Shown here one piece after another: positions 40,811-48,651 of a DNA stretch of 64,000 nt. Position 1 is the first letter of the stretch, and each line of letters starts with the position of its first letter. The DNA is from Microvirga sp052115485 (GTDB lineage: Bacteria; Pseudomonadota; Alphaproteobacteria; Rhizobiales; Beijerinckiaceae). The stretch covers positions 1 to 64,000 of the forward strand of contig NZ_JBFRGU010000003.1 in NCBI RefSeq assembly GCF_052115485.1. The letters run 5' to 3'. The position numbers and the translations under genes are program-made. Below the pieces are notes generated by a model. It was given only the letters and a program-made list of their open reading frames with translations. It was not told where the DNA came from and did not search any database.

Positions 40811-41131
40811 ATGGGCGATTGGCCTCGGGTTTTCGTTCCTGATCCCGAGGCCCCGCCTCACCGCCTCGACCAGCATTCGCCGTATCGCGTGAAGGCGGAT
40901 TTTCGTGTCGATTTCACCAATGGCGGCTATGTCGAGGCGCGGGATTTCATTCTCGACATCGAAGGCAATGAGGTTACGCCCGAGAGATTGGCGGAGATGA
41001 TCGTCTCTGCCATGAATCTCCTTCGAGCCGGTTCTGTGACGATTTTCTCCATGCGGGTCGTGCCTCGCGGCGCACATCAGGATTCACAAGCGATAACGAT
41101 ACCCTCCGAAGCTCAAAAGAGACCGCGCTGA
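40811..41131 (+). CDS. Hypothetical protein downstream of aatA
   Basis: A 106-aa soluble protein. The N-terminus is Pro-rich (RVFVPDPEAPPHRLDQHSPY), and the core looks like one alpha/beta unit (FTNGGYVEARDFILDIEG, then TPERLAEMIVSAMNLLRAGSVTI). I do not recognise the family. It starts 10 bp after the aatA stop without a clear ribosome site of its own, so it is probably translated by coupling. Confidence 0.6.
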   Translation: MGDWPRVFVPDPEAPPHRLDQHSPYRVKADFRVDFTNGGYVEARDFILDIEGNEVTPERLAEMIVSAMNLLRAGSVTIFSMRVVPRGAHQDSQAITIPSEAQKRPR

Positions 41132-41165
41132 AGTAGTCTTGCCTCAGGACTCTTCTCCTGTCGAA

Positions 41166-41190
41166 GGAACCATCCTCCATTCTTTCCGTT
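41166..41190 (+). promoter_or_regulatory. EcfG-type promoter of the DUF992 gene
   Basis: GGAAC (41166-41170), 17 bp, GTT (41188-41190) preceded by CC. The -10 lies 35 bp before the ATG. Confidence 0.75.
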
Positions 41191-41225
41191 GACCGCCTGA
41201 CAACAGCTACGCTCAGGAGATCAAT

Positions 41226-41696
41226 ATGTTTCGCATCCTCGCCATCGCTGCCCTCGCTACAGTCGCGGCCGTTGGTTCAGCCGAAGCACAGACGCAAAAG
41301 CAAAGCCAGGTTGGAGTTCTTACATGCAGTGTTTCCGGCGGAGTCGGTCTCATTCTCGGCTCCCAGAAGGCAACCGCCTGCACCTTCAAACCCCGGCGCA
41401 AAATGGCCGAGCGCTATACCGGCGTGATCCGTAAATTCGGCCTCGACATCGGCGCGACGACGCAAGGAACCATCGTGTGGGCCGTGTTTTCGGCCGGAGA
41501 CGTGGGACGCGGGTCGCTGGCCGGTCAGTATGTCGGCGCAACCGCTGAAGCCACGGTCGGAGCAGGCCTTGGCGCGAACGTGCTGGTCGGCGGTTCCAAC
41601 CGATCCATCGCTTTGCAGCCTGTTTCCGTGAGTGGCCAGACGGGTCTCAATCTGGCTGTCGGCGTGGGCGATCTGGAGTTGCGCGCCGGACGGTAA
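41226..41696 (+). CDS. DUF992 exported protein
   Basis: A 156-aa protein with a signal peptide (FRILAIAALATVAAVGSAEAQ) and the DUF992 pattern: VGVLTCSVSGGVGLILGS, CTFKPRR, ERYTGVIRKFGLDIG and the Gly/Ala-rich strand GQYVGATAEATVGAGLGANVLVGG in two pieces. Two Cys may form a disulfide. The family is almost confined to alphaproteobacteria and has no assigned role. It has a clean EcfG-type promoter, and a strong terminator follows, so it is probably a monocistronic stress gene. Confidence 0.85.
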   Translation: MFRILAIAALATVAAVGSAEAQTQKQSQVGVLTCSVSGGVGLILGSQKATACTFKPRRKMAERYTGVIRKFGLDIGATTQGTIVWAVFSAGDVGRGSLAGQYVGATAEATVGAGLGANVLVGGSNRSIALQPVSVSGQTGLNLAVGVGDLELRAGR

Positions 41697-41718
41697 TTTT
41701 CCCTCTACCTGGACTATG

Positions 41719-41744
41719 ACGGCCGGGCTTTCCCGGCCGTTTTC
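41719..41744 (+). terminator. Intrinsic terminator of the DUF992 gene
   Basis: ACGGCCGGG and CCCGGCCGT pair perfectly over 9 bp around CTTT, followed by TTTTCC. Confidence 0.8.
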
Positions 41745-41873
41745 CATTGGGAGGCGACGCTTTGGAGACAGAGAGGTTGTCGAATCTGCTTGCCATTCCG
41801 TTGCGGCAGGAACAGCATTCGGGGTGAGCCCCCGGTAAGGAGCGGCTGACGGGGGCAGGGGAAGGAGATTCTC

Positions 41874-43916
41874 ATGGCACCTAACGGCAGACCAGAGCCG
41901 GGTCCGCGATGCATCGCCATCGTTGGCCCGTTCCAGAGCGGCAAGACCTCGCTTCTCGAGGCCATTTTGGAGCGCACGGGCGCAATCAAGCGCTCGGGCA
42001 GCGTCGTCAAGGGCGATGCGGTTGGGGACGGGAGCGCGGAGGCCCGTGCCCACGCCATGAGCGTCGAACCCAACGTGGCGACCATTGAATTCCTCGGCCA
42101 GACGATGACCTTCGTCGACTGCCCCGGTTCCGTTGAATTCCTGCATGACATGCGCAACGTCGCACCCGTCTGCGACGCCGCAATCGTGGTTTGCGAAGCG
42201 GATGAGCGTAAGATTCCCGCGCTCGAAATCGTGCTGCGCGAGTTGGAGGAAGCGGATATTCCGCGCTTTCTCTTCGTGAACAAGATCGATACGGCCTCAC
42301 GCCGATTGCGCGAGACGCTGGAATTGTTGCAGCGCGCATCGCGCACGCCGCTGCTGCTGCGCCAGATCCCGATCTGGAAGGATGGCATTGCGGTCGGCTT
42401 CATCGACCTCGCTCTGGAACGCGCCTTCATCTATCGCGAGCACGCGGCAAGCGAGATTGTGGATCTACCCAAAGATGAAGCATCGCGCGAACGCGAGGCG
42501 CGTTTCTCCATGCTGGAGCGGCTCGCCGATTACGACGATACGCTGATGGAGGATTTGATCTCCGAGATCGAGCCGCCGCGCGATCGCGTCTTCGATGATT
42601 TGGCGCGCGAGTTGAAGGAGCGGCACGTGGTGCCTGCTCTCATCGGTTCGGCTGAGCGTGGTTATGGCGTGACACGGCTCCTGAAGGCCTTGCGCCACGA
42701 AGCGCCCACCTTGGGCGATACCTGCGCGCGTCTCGGCATTGCGTCTAACGGTCCGCCGTTGGCGCAAGTAATGAAGACGCTGCACTCCGGCCAAGGCGGG
42801 AAGCTCACCATTGCGCGTATCCTTCGCGGTGATTTTCACGAAGGCGATTCCGTCGTCGGCTCGCGCGGCGCCGAGACGCGGATTGCAAGCCTACTCGCAT
42901 TGACGGGTTCGGCGACGATGCGCCTCAACGAGGCGAAGGTGGGCGAGACCGTGGGATTTGGTCGGCTGGAAGGGATTGGGACCGGTGACAGCTTTGCCGC
43001 TGGCAAAGTGCGGCCGGAATCTGTTTTGTCCGTTGCGCCACCGGAGCCGGTTTATGCTGCTGCGCTGCGCTTGAAGGATCGCAAGGACGATGTGCGGCTC
43101 ACCGGAGCGTTGGCGAAGATCGTCGAGGAGGATTCGGCGCTCGTGGTGGAAACGCGCCCCGAGATGAGCGAGATCCGGTTGCATGGGCAGGGAGAGATGC
43201 ATTTGCGCGTCGCGATCGAACGCCTTGCCTCTCGCTTTCAGGTAGAGGTGGAAACGGGCAAACCTCAAACCGCGTATCACGAGACCATCCGCGCGCCGGC
43301 TTCCGCGCGCGGGAGACACAAGAAGCAGACTGGTGGGCATGGTCAGTTCGGGGACGTGCTGCTTGAAGTGCATCCCCTGCCGCGCGGTGAGGGGTTCGCT
43401 TTCAAAGACAGCATCACAGGTGGTGTCGTTCCGCGCCAATATATTCCTTCCGTCGAGACCGGAGTGCGCGATGCGATCAAGAGTGGGCCACTCGGTTTTC
43501 CTGTGGTGGATGTTGGTGTGTCGCTGACGGACGGTTCCTATCACAGCGTCGATTCATCCGATGCCGCCTTCCAGGCTGCAGCCAAACTGGCTCTCGCCGA
43601 AGCTTTGCCGAAGGCAAAACCTGTACTGCTCGAACCAATCCTGTCGGTCGAGATCGCTGTTCCCTCAGATGCGCTTTCCAAGGCGACGGGTCTCGTGACG
43701 AGCCGCCGCGGCCAAATCCTTGGCTACAACTCGCGGCCGGGATGGACCGGGTGGGACGTGTTGACGGCGACGATCCCGGAATCGGAGATCGGCGATCTGA
43801 TCATCGAATTGCGGTCCGCGACGTCCGGCGTAGGTACTTTCCGGACGCGATTCGACCATATGGCCGAATTGAGCGGACGCCCGGCCGAGGCGGCTGTTCG
43901 GGCGCATACCCACTAG
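41874..43916 (+). CDS. EF-G-like GTPase paralogue
   Basis: A 680-aa protein with the five-domain layout of EF-G. G1 is GPFQSGKT (18-25) and G4 NKID (135-138). G3 reads DCPGS (81-85) where EF-G has DTPGH, so the catalytic histidine of translational GTPases is replaced by serine. Domains II to V follow (ARILRGDFHEGDSV, RLHGQGEMHLRVAIERL and GPLGFPVVDVGVSLTDGSYHSVDSS in pieces). It is a second EF-G-type protein of the kind found in many alphaproteobacteria, not the main fusA, which normally sits in the str operon. Its function is unknown; slow or absent GTP hydrolysis is inferred from G3. Confidence 0.85.
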   Translation: MAPNGRPEPGPRCIAIVGPFQSGKTSLLEAILERTGAIKRSGSVVKGDAVGDGSAEARAHAMSVEPNVATIEFLGQTMTFVDCPGSVEFLHDMRNVAPVCDAAIVVCEADERKIPALEIVLRELEEADIPRFLFVNKIDTASRRLRETLELLQRASRTPLLLRQIPIWKDGIAVGFIDLALERAFIYREHAASEIVDLPKDEASREREARFSMLERLADYDDTLMEDLISEIEPPRDRVFDDLARELKERHVVPALIGSAERGYGVTRLLKALRHEAPTLGDTCARLGIASNGPPLAQVMKTLHSGQGGKLTIARILRGDFHEGDSVVGSRGAETRIASLLALTGSATMRLNEAKVGETVGFGRLEGIGTGDSFAAGKVRPESVLSVAPPEPVYAAALRLKDRKDDVRLTGALAKIVEEDSALVVETRPEMSEIRLHGQGEMHLRVAIERLASRFQVEVETGKPQTAYHETIRAPASARGRHKKQTGGHGQFGDVLLEVHPLPRGEGFAFKDSITGGVVPRQYIPSVETGVRDAIKSGPLGFPVVDVGVSLTDGSYHSVDSSDAAFQAAAKLALAEALPKAKPVLLEPILSVEIAVPSDALSKATGLVTSRRGQILGYNSRPGWTGWDVLTATIPESEIGDLIIELRSATSGVGTFRTRFDHMAELSGRPAEAAVRAHTH

Positions 43917-43937
43917 CGCCTGTTCACGTTCGCAAAA

Positions 43938-43980
43938 CAAGGCACTCGCCCGGTCGACCAAAGGTCGAGCGAGTGCCTTG
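43938..43980. terminator. Long hairpin between the EF-G-like gene and fadD
   Basis: CAAGGCACTCGC and GCGAGTGCCTTG form a perfect 12-bp stem, with an inner GTCGACC/GGTCGA stem and a small CCG bulge. No T-run follows. Confidence 0.65.
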
Positions 43981-44078
43981 TCCGCGCCCATCGACAAACC
44001 GTCGCCGACGCGCCAATTTACAATCATGGAGAAGCGATAATCTCCGGATGACAACTCGCGTCACGCGAGGGAGGAATG

Positions 44079-45794
44079 ATGAGCGCTACGACAGCAGCCA
44101 CTTTCGAGGGCCAGGTTGAGGATTCGAACAAGCCTTGGCTCAAGTCCTATCCGCCGAGTGTCCCTTCGACCATTGACGAAAGCACGATCGGATCGCTTGC
44201 CGACATCTTCCGGGCAGCCGTCTCCGCGTATGCGGATCGCCCGGCGGTCGAAAGCTTCGGGACACGTATGACCTACGGGGAGCTCGCGCGGCGGGCGGAC
44301 GCGGTCAGTTCATGGCTGCGAAAGCAGGGGCTCCAGAAAGGTGACCGCATCGCGCTTATGATGCCGAACGTCATGGCGTTCCCGGCGATCCTCTACGGGA
44401 TCTTGAACGCCGGCTACACGGTGGTGAACGTCAATCCGCTCTATACACCACGCGAGTTGGAGCATCAGATCGAGGATTCAGGGGCCCGGATCATATTCGT
44501 TCTCGAGAATTTTGCGGCGACCGTCGAAGAGGTGCTGCCGAATTTGAGGGTCGACAAAATCGTCATCGTTGCGCCGGGTGATCTTCTCGGCCTCAAGGGC
44601 TCAGTGGTGAACCTGGTCTCTCGCTACATCAAAAAAGCGGTGAAACCCTTCGTTATCCCGAATGCATTGTCCTTCAAGCGAGTCATGTCCGAGGGCGCAA
44701 AAACGGCGCCGATGCCCGTCGCGGTTTCGCCGGACGACGTCGCATTCCTGCAATATACCGGCGGAACGACGGGTGTTGCGAAAGGGGCGGTCCTCTTGCA
44801 CCGCAACGTCGCGGCCAACGTTCTGCAATGCGAAGCCTGGATGGTGCCGTTTTTCGGTGGGCGCAACGACCATGTAATGGTGACCGCGCTGCCGCTCTAT
44901 CACATTTTCGCACTTACCGTCTGCGCGTTGCTGATGTTGCGGATTGGCGGCTGCCAGCTTCTCATCACCAACCCACGCGATATTTCGAGTTTCGTGAAGA
45001 CGCTCAAAACGCGCCCGTTCACACTCATGTCCGGCGTCAACACGCTCTACAACGCCTTGGCCCACGCGCCCGGCATTCGCGATGTCGATTTCTCCAATCT
45101 CGTCATGTCCGTTGCGGGTGGCATGGCGGCCCAGGAAACGGTCGCGAAGATGTGGAAGGAGATCAGCGGGAAGCCGATCATCGAGGGATATGGTCTATCC
45201 GAGACCTCGCCCGTCGCGTGCGCGAACCGACTCGATATCAAGGAGTTCACCGGCACCGTCGGTTACCCGTTGCCTTCGACCAGTATCTCGATCCGCTCAA
45301 TGGAGGGGGCGACGGTCCCCTTGGGGGAGCGCGGCGAAATCTGTATCAAGGGGCCGCAAGTCATGGCCGGATACTGGAAGCGTCCGGACGAGACAGCGAA
45401 GGTCATGACCTCGGACGGCTATTTCCGATCGGGCGATATCGGCGTCATGCTGCCTGACGGCGGGGTGAAGATCGTCGACAGAATCAAGGACATGATTATC
45501 GTCTCTGGGTTCAACGTGTATCCGAACGAGGTCGAGGAGGTTCTTGTAAGCCATCCCGGCGTCCTGGAAGCGGCGGTCATCGGTCTGAAAGACGATTCCG
45601 GTGAAATCGTCGCTGCCTACGTGGTGCGCAAGGACGAGACGCTGACCGCGGAGGCCCTGCGCGACTTCTGCCGTGAAAATCTCACAGCCTACAAAGTGCC
45701 GCGCCGGATCGAGTTCCGCACGTCCTTGCCGAAAACCAATGTCGGAAAGGTTCTGCGGCGCGCGTTGAAGGAAGAGGTGGCGAAAGGCGCCTAA
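44079..45794 (+). CDS. fadD: Long-chain-fatty-acid--CoA ligase
   Basis: A 571-aa acyl-CoA synthetase that activates fatty acids via acyl-AMP. ATP-binding P-loop motif YTGGTTGVAKGAVL, the GYGLSETSP motif, the FACS signature region DGYFRSGDIGVMLPDGGVKIVDRIKD (pieces) and GFNVYPNEVEEV are all present, and the C-terminal Lys in LPKTNVGKVLRR is conserved. Two adjacent ATGs exist; the second (44079) has the better spacing from GAGGA. It is preceded by a long hairpin. Confidence 0.93.
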   Translation: MSATTAATFEGQVEDSNKPWLKSYPPSVPSTIDESTIGSLADIFRAAVSAYADRPAVESFGTRMTYGELARRADAVSSWLRKQGLQKGDRIALMMPNVMAFPAILYGILNAGYTVVNVNPLYTPRELEHQIEDSGARIIFVLENFAATVEEVLPNLRVDKIVIVAPGDLLGLKGSVVNLVSRYIKKAVKPFVIPNALSFKRVMSEGAKTAPMPVAVSPDDVAFLQYTGGTTGVAKGAVLLHRNVAANVLQCEAWMVPFFGGRNDHVMVTALPLYHIFALTVCALLMLRIGGCQLLITNPRDISSFVKTLKTRPFTLMSGVNTLYNALAHAPGIRDVDFSNLVMSVAGGMAAQETVAKMWKEISGKPIIEGYGLSETSPVACANRLDIKEFTGTVGYPLPSTSISIRSMEGATVPLGERGEICIKGPQVMAGYWKRPDETAKVMTSDGYFRSGDIGVMLPDGGVKIVDRIKDMIIVSGFNVYPNEVEEVLVSHPGVLEAAVIGLKDDSGEIVAAYVVRKDETLTAEALRDFCRENLTAYKVPRRIEFRTSLPKTNVGKVLRRALKEEVAKGA

Positions 45795-45825
45795 TCGGCA
45801 CGCTGATGTTCCCGACCCTTCGCTG

Positions 45826-46080
45826 TCACGAAACCGGGCAGACCTGTTCGGTGAAGCGCCACGACATCACGTTGACCGCGATATCGCACTCAGCCATCCG
45901 GCCGCCCTGCGGCGTGGGCAGGCAGGTCTTCTCGCCCTGCGTGAAGGTGCGGCCTTGTGCGCGGCAATAGCACTTTACCGGGGCGGGGGACTGGACACTC
46001 AGGATATTCGGCCGCTCCAGCGCGGTGGCAGGAAAAACACTCGCGGCAAACAGGGCGACGACGAGAGAGGTTCGCAGCAT
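45826..46080 (-). CDS. Small exported Cys-containing hypothetical protein
   Basis: An 84-aa protein with a signal peptide (LRTSLVVALFAASVFPATAL) and a mature part of about 60 residues with five Cys (KCYCRAQGRTFTQGEKTC, then CDIAVN and the terminal VCPVS), probably disulfide-bonded in the periplasm. The frame opens eight codons earlier; the ATG at 46080 follows GGAGGAGCGGG. No family recognised. It is convergent with fadD, 31 bp apart. Confidence 0.65.
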   Translation of the reverse strand: MLRTSLVVALFAASVFPATALERPNILSVQSPAPVKCYCRAQGRTFTQGEKTCLPTPQGGRMAECDIAVNVMSWRFTEQVCPVS

Positions 46081-46409
46081 GGCCCGCTCCTCCAGAATCG
46101 CCAAGCATTATGCCACCAATGTGAGTGGCCGGCGATAAGGGAATGCGGGGTAGTGACTCAGTTTGATCCGCGCTCTTCCCTTCCCCTTAGGGGTAGGGGT
46201 GGGGGTTGAAAAGTCAGAGTATTGCCTGTGATCCGATAAGCAGGAAGGCTGCTACAGCGCCAGACGTCTGAAAGTTTCACCCGGTCAGACCACCCTCACC
46301 CTTCATCCCTCCCCACAAGGGGGAGGGAGAGCCTGCGCCTTATCCTCATCAAACTGTGTCACGACCGAATGCGGCGACAAAGCGCGCGAATCCGATCGGC
46401 GGGCATAAG
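46081..46409. repeat. Intergenic segment with diverged palindromic repeats
   Basis: No gene seen. It contains CCCTTAGGGG, GGGGTGGGGG and, at 46296-46335, CCTCACCC...CTCCCC/GGGGGAGGG arms that resemble the CCCTCTCCC-type repeats at 21858-22029 and 61463-61618 in a degraded form. Confidence 0.45.
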
Positions 46410-46443
46410 CTAAAAAGAAAAAAGCCGGGCACGAGGCCCGGCT
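46410..46443 (-). terminator. Intrinsic terminator of the candidate sRNA
   Basis: An 8-bp GC-rich stem (AGCCGGGC/GCCCGGCT, loop CTCGT on the minus strand) followed by six T, C and five T. The nearest protein gene upstream on this strand, lsrB, ends 245 bp away. Confidence 0.85.
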
Positions 46444-46536
46444 AAGTCAAAGTTCTGACAAACGTCAAAACCTTCCAGAGGGAACGGCCGAAACGGCATC
46501 GCTGGGAGGAAGTAGCGGCGCCGTCTGAAATCAGCC
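46412..46536 (-). ncRNA. Candidate AbcR-type (alpha-r15) trans-acting sRNA
   Basis: A promoter on the minus strand (TTGCAA, 17-bp spacer, GATATG with -10 at 46548-46543) predicts a start near 46536. The transcript of about 125 nt has no usable ORF and ends in a strong terminator (AGCCGGGC / GCCCGGCT followed by TTTTTTCTTTTTA). It exposes pyrimidine-rich anti-Shine-Dalgarno motifs, ACTTCCTCCCAGC (46514-46502) and GTTCCCTC (46484-46477), with a GCCG/CGGC hairpin between them. AbcR sRNAs of Rhizobium, Sinorhizobium and Agrobacterium have this size, motif type and place next to the lsrB/vtlR gene. They repress ABC-transporter mRNAs with Hfq. Only one copy is seen here, where rhizobia often have two. 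Confidence 0.65.
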
Positions 46537-46594
46537 AATGCTCATATCGACTGCATCGTGCTCTTTTGCAACGCAGCATGCCTCATGAAAGGGC

Positions 46595-46607
46595 TGCACT
46601 GAATGCA
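46595..46607 (-). promoter_or_regulatory. LTTR box (T-N11-A) upstream of the sRNA
   Basis: TGCA-N5-TGCA, a 13-bp interrupted dyad with the T-N11-A pattern of LysR-type regulators. It is centred 65 bp upstream of the predicted sRNA start, the normal LTTR recognition position, and lies 81 bp downstream of the lsrB-like gene. Confidence 0.6.
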
Positions 46608-46687
46608 TGGCTATGTCATAAAAATGCTTGTTACGGTTGAGCCATCGAGCTTGACCGACAGAATCGACATATTGTTTCGCTCTAGGG

Positions 46688-47578
46688 CTAGAAGGTCCAG
46701 CGCTGAGCCTTGTTGATGAGAAAGTCGCGGAAAGCTTGGACGCGCGCCACGGAGCGCATTTCTTCGGCATAGACGAGATAGCTGTCCAGTGACGGCATTT
46801 CGATATCGCGCAGGATCTGCGTGAGGTTCGGATTGCCGACCACTGCGTAGTCCGGCAGCACGGCGATGCCGGCTCCCGTTTCCACGGCGATCTTCAAGGC
46901 CGTTATGTTGTTCACGACATAGTGATATTGGCGCGGTTCGCGACCTTCGCGGCCGGCGGTCGAGAGCCAGTGGACCGACAGCAGATAGGACGGCTGGTCG
47001 CCGCCGAACGAGATGATGCGATGCTCGTCGAGATCCTCCAGGGTCTTCGGCTCGCCGAAGCGCTTGATGTAGTCGTTCGACGCGTAGACATGGAAATGCA
47101 CGGTAAAGAGGCGACGCTGGATCAGGTCGGGCTGAGCCGGGCGACGCAAGCGGATGGCGACGTCTGCCTCCCGCATGGCGAGGTCCAGTTCCTCGTTGGT
47201 TAAGATGAGTTCGACCCGCACATCGGGGTAAAGGTCCAGGAACTCGCTGATGCGCTGTGCCAGCCAGATCGAGCCGAGGCCGACCGTCGTCGTCACTTTC
47301 AATTCGCCTGAGGGTCGCTCGCTCGTGTCGACGAGTCGTGCCTTCGTGGTCTCCAGGCGCATACGCATGTCGCGCGCCGCCCGAAAGAGCAGGTCTCCCT
47401 GCTCAGTCAGAATCAGGCCGCGTGCATGACGGTGGAAGAGAGGAGCTTTCAATTCGCGCTCGAGGGCGCTGATCTGTCGGCTGACCGCCGATTGGCTCAA
47501 TCCGAGATCGTCGCCTGCTCGGGTGAAGCTGCCGGCTTCGGCGACGGTGTAGAAAATCCGGATCTTGTCCCAATCCAC
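46688..47578 (-). CDS. lsrB: LysR-type regulator, LsrB/VtlR-like
   Basis: A 296-aa LTTR. The winged HTH is MDWDKIRIFYTVAEAGSFTRAG, LSQSAVSRQISALERELKAPLF in sequence; the effector domain starts at about residue 95 (TTTVGLGSIWLAQRISEFL) and includes READVAIRLRRP. Close similarity and the trxB neighbour point to the LsrB (Sinorhizobium) / VtlR (Brucella, Agrobacterium) group, which controls symbiosis or virulence, redox functions and AbcR sRNAs. It lies 110 bp downstream of trxB on the same strand. The candidate sRNA and an LTTR box follow it. Confidence 0.85.
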   Translation of the reverse strand: MDWDKIRIFYTVAEAGSFTRAGDDLGLSQSAVSRQISALERELKAPLFHRHARGLILTEQGDLLFRAARDMRMRLETTKARLVDTSERPSGELKVTTTVGLGSIWLAQRISEFLDLYPDVRVELILTNEELDLAMREADVAIRLRRPAQPDLIQRRLFTVHFHVYASNDYIKRFGEPKTLEDLDEHRIISFGGDQPSYLLSVHWLSTAGREGREPRQYHYVVNNITALKIAVETGAGIAVLPDYAVVGNPNLTQILRDIEMPSLDSYLVYAEEMRSVARVQAFRDFLINKAQRWTF

Positions 47579-47688
47579 GGTCGTTCCCCTGATCTCCCGC
47601 CTTCAAGGGACGGGATCTCTCTTATAATTTATCATCGGCCGGGCACAGGCCATAGGAATTCTACCCGAGGCGGTGGGTTGTCCCACCG

Positions 47689-48651
47689 TTATTCCGCAGC
47701 GTCGCGCGTTTCTTCCAACGCGGCGAGGTAGCGTTCGGCCTCCAGAGCCGACATGCAACCCATGCCCGCGGCGGTGACTGCCTGACGATAGACGTCGTCA
47801 GTAACGTCCCCAGCCGCGAAGACGCCAGGGATGTTGGTATTGGTCGAGCCAGGCTCGGTACGCAGATAGCCACCGTGTTTCATGTCGAGTTGGCCGACGA
47901 AAAGCTCGGTGGACGGCTTGTGCCCGATGGCGATGAACACGCCATCAGTCTTCAGCTCCGAAACCTTGCTTGTGACCAGGTTTTCAAGACGCACATGTGT
48001 AACGGAGGAGGGATTTTCGCTACCGCAGATTTCTTCGACGGCCGTATTCCAGATGATCTCGACATTCGGATGCTTGAAAAGGCGGTCCTGCAGGATTCGC
48101 TCGGCGCGAAGGCTGTCGCGGCGATGGACGAGGGTGACCTTGCTGGCGAGATTGGCGAGATAAAGCGCTTCTTCGACCGCTGTGTTGCCGCCGCCGACAA
48201 CCACCACTTCCTTGCCCCGGAAGAAGAAACCGTCGCAGGTGGCGCAGGCCGATACGCCGAAGCCCTGGAACTTGCCTTCGGAGGGGAGCCCCAGCCATTT
48301 CGCCTGCGCACCCGTCGAAACGATCAGCGCGTCGCAGCTATAGGTGTCGCCGGAATCGCCTTCGATCCTGAACGGCCGTTGGCTCAGATCCACCTTGACC
48401 ACGTGGTCGGATATCATGTGAGTGCCCACATGCTCGGCCTGAAGGCGCATCTGCTCCATGAGCCATGGGCCCTGGATCACGTCGGCGTAACCGGGATAAT
48501 TTTCCACATCGGTGGTGATCATCAACTGGCCGCCGGGCTGGAAGCCGGAGATCAGCACCGGGTTGAGAAGGGCCCGCGCGGCATAGATCGCTGCCGTGTA
48601 GCCCGCCGGCCCGGATCCGATGATCATGAGCTTGGCGTGAATGTGGGCCAT
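47689..48651 (-). CDS. trxB: Thioredoxin-disulfide reductase
   Basis: A 320-aa FAD/NADPH enzyme that reduces thioredoxin. FAD motif GSGPAGYTAAIYAARA at the N-terminus, redox-active CATC at residues 136-139, NADPH motif GGGNTAVEEALYLANLA, and the C-terminal FAD-binding GVFAAGDVTDDVYRQAVTAAG in pieces. The ATG at 48651 overlaps the stop codon of the upstream ELM1-like gene by one base (TGATG), which indicates translational coupling; a TTG one codon earlier is ignored. The LsrB-like gene follows. Confidence 0.95.
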   Translation of the reverse strand: MAHIHAKLMIIGSGPAGYTAAIYAARALLNPVLISGFQPGGQLMITTDVENYPGYADVIQGPWLMEQMRLQAEHVGTHMISDHVVKVDLSQRPFRIEGDSGDTYSCDALIVSTGAQAKWLGLPSEGKFQGFGVSACATCDGFFFRGKEVVVVGGGNTAVEEALYLANLASKVTLVHRRDSLRAERILQDRLFKHPNVEIIWNTAVEEICGSENPSSVTHVRLENLVTSKVSELKTDGVFIAIGHKPSTELFVGQLDMKHGGYLRTEPGSTNTNIPGVFAAGDVTDDVYRQAVTAAGMGCMSALEAERYLAALEETRDAAE

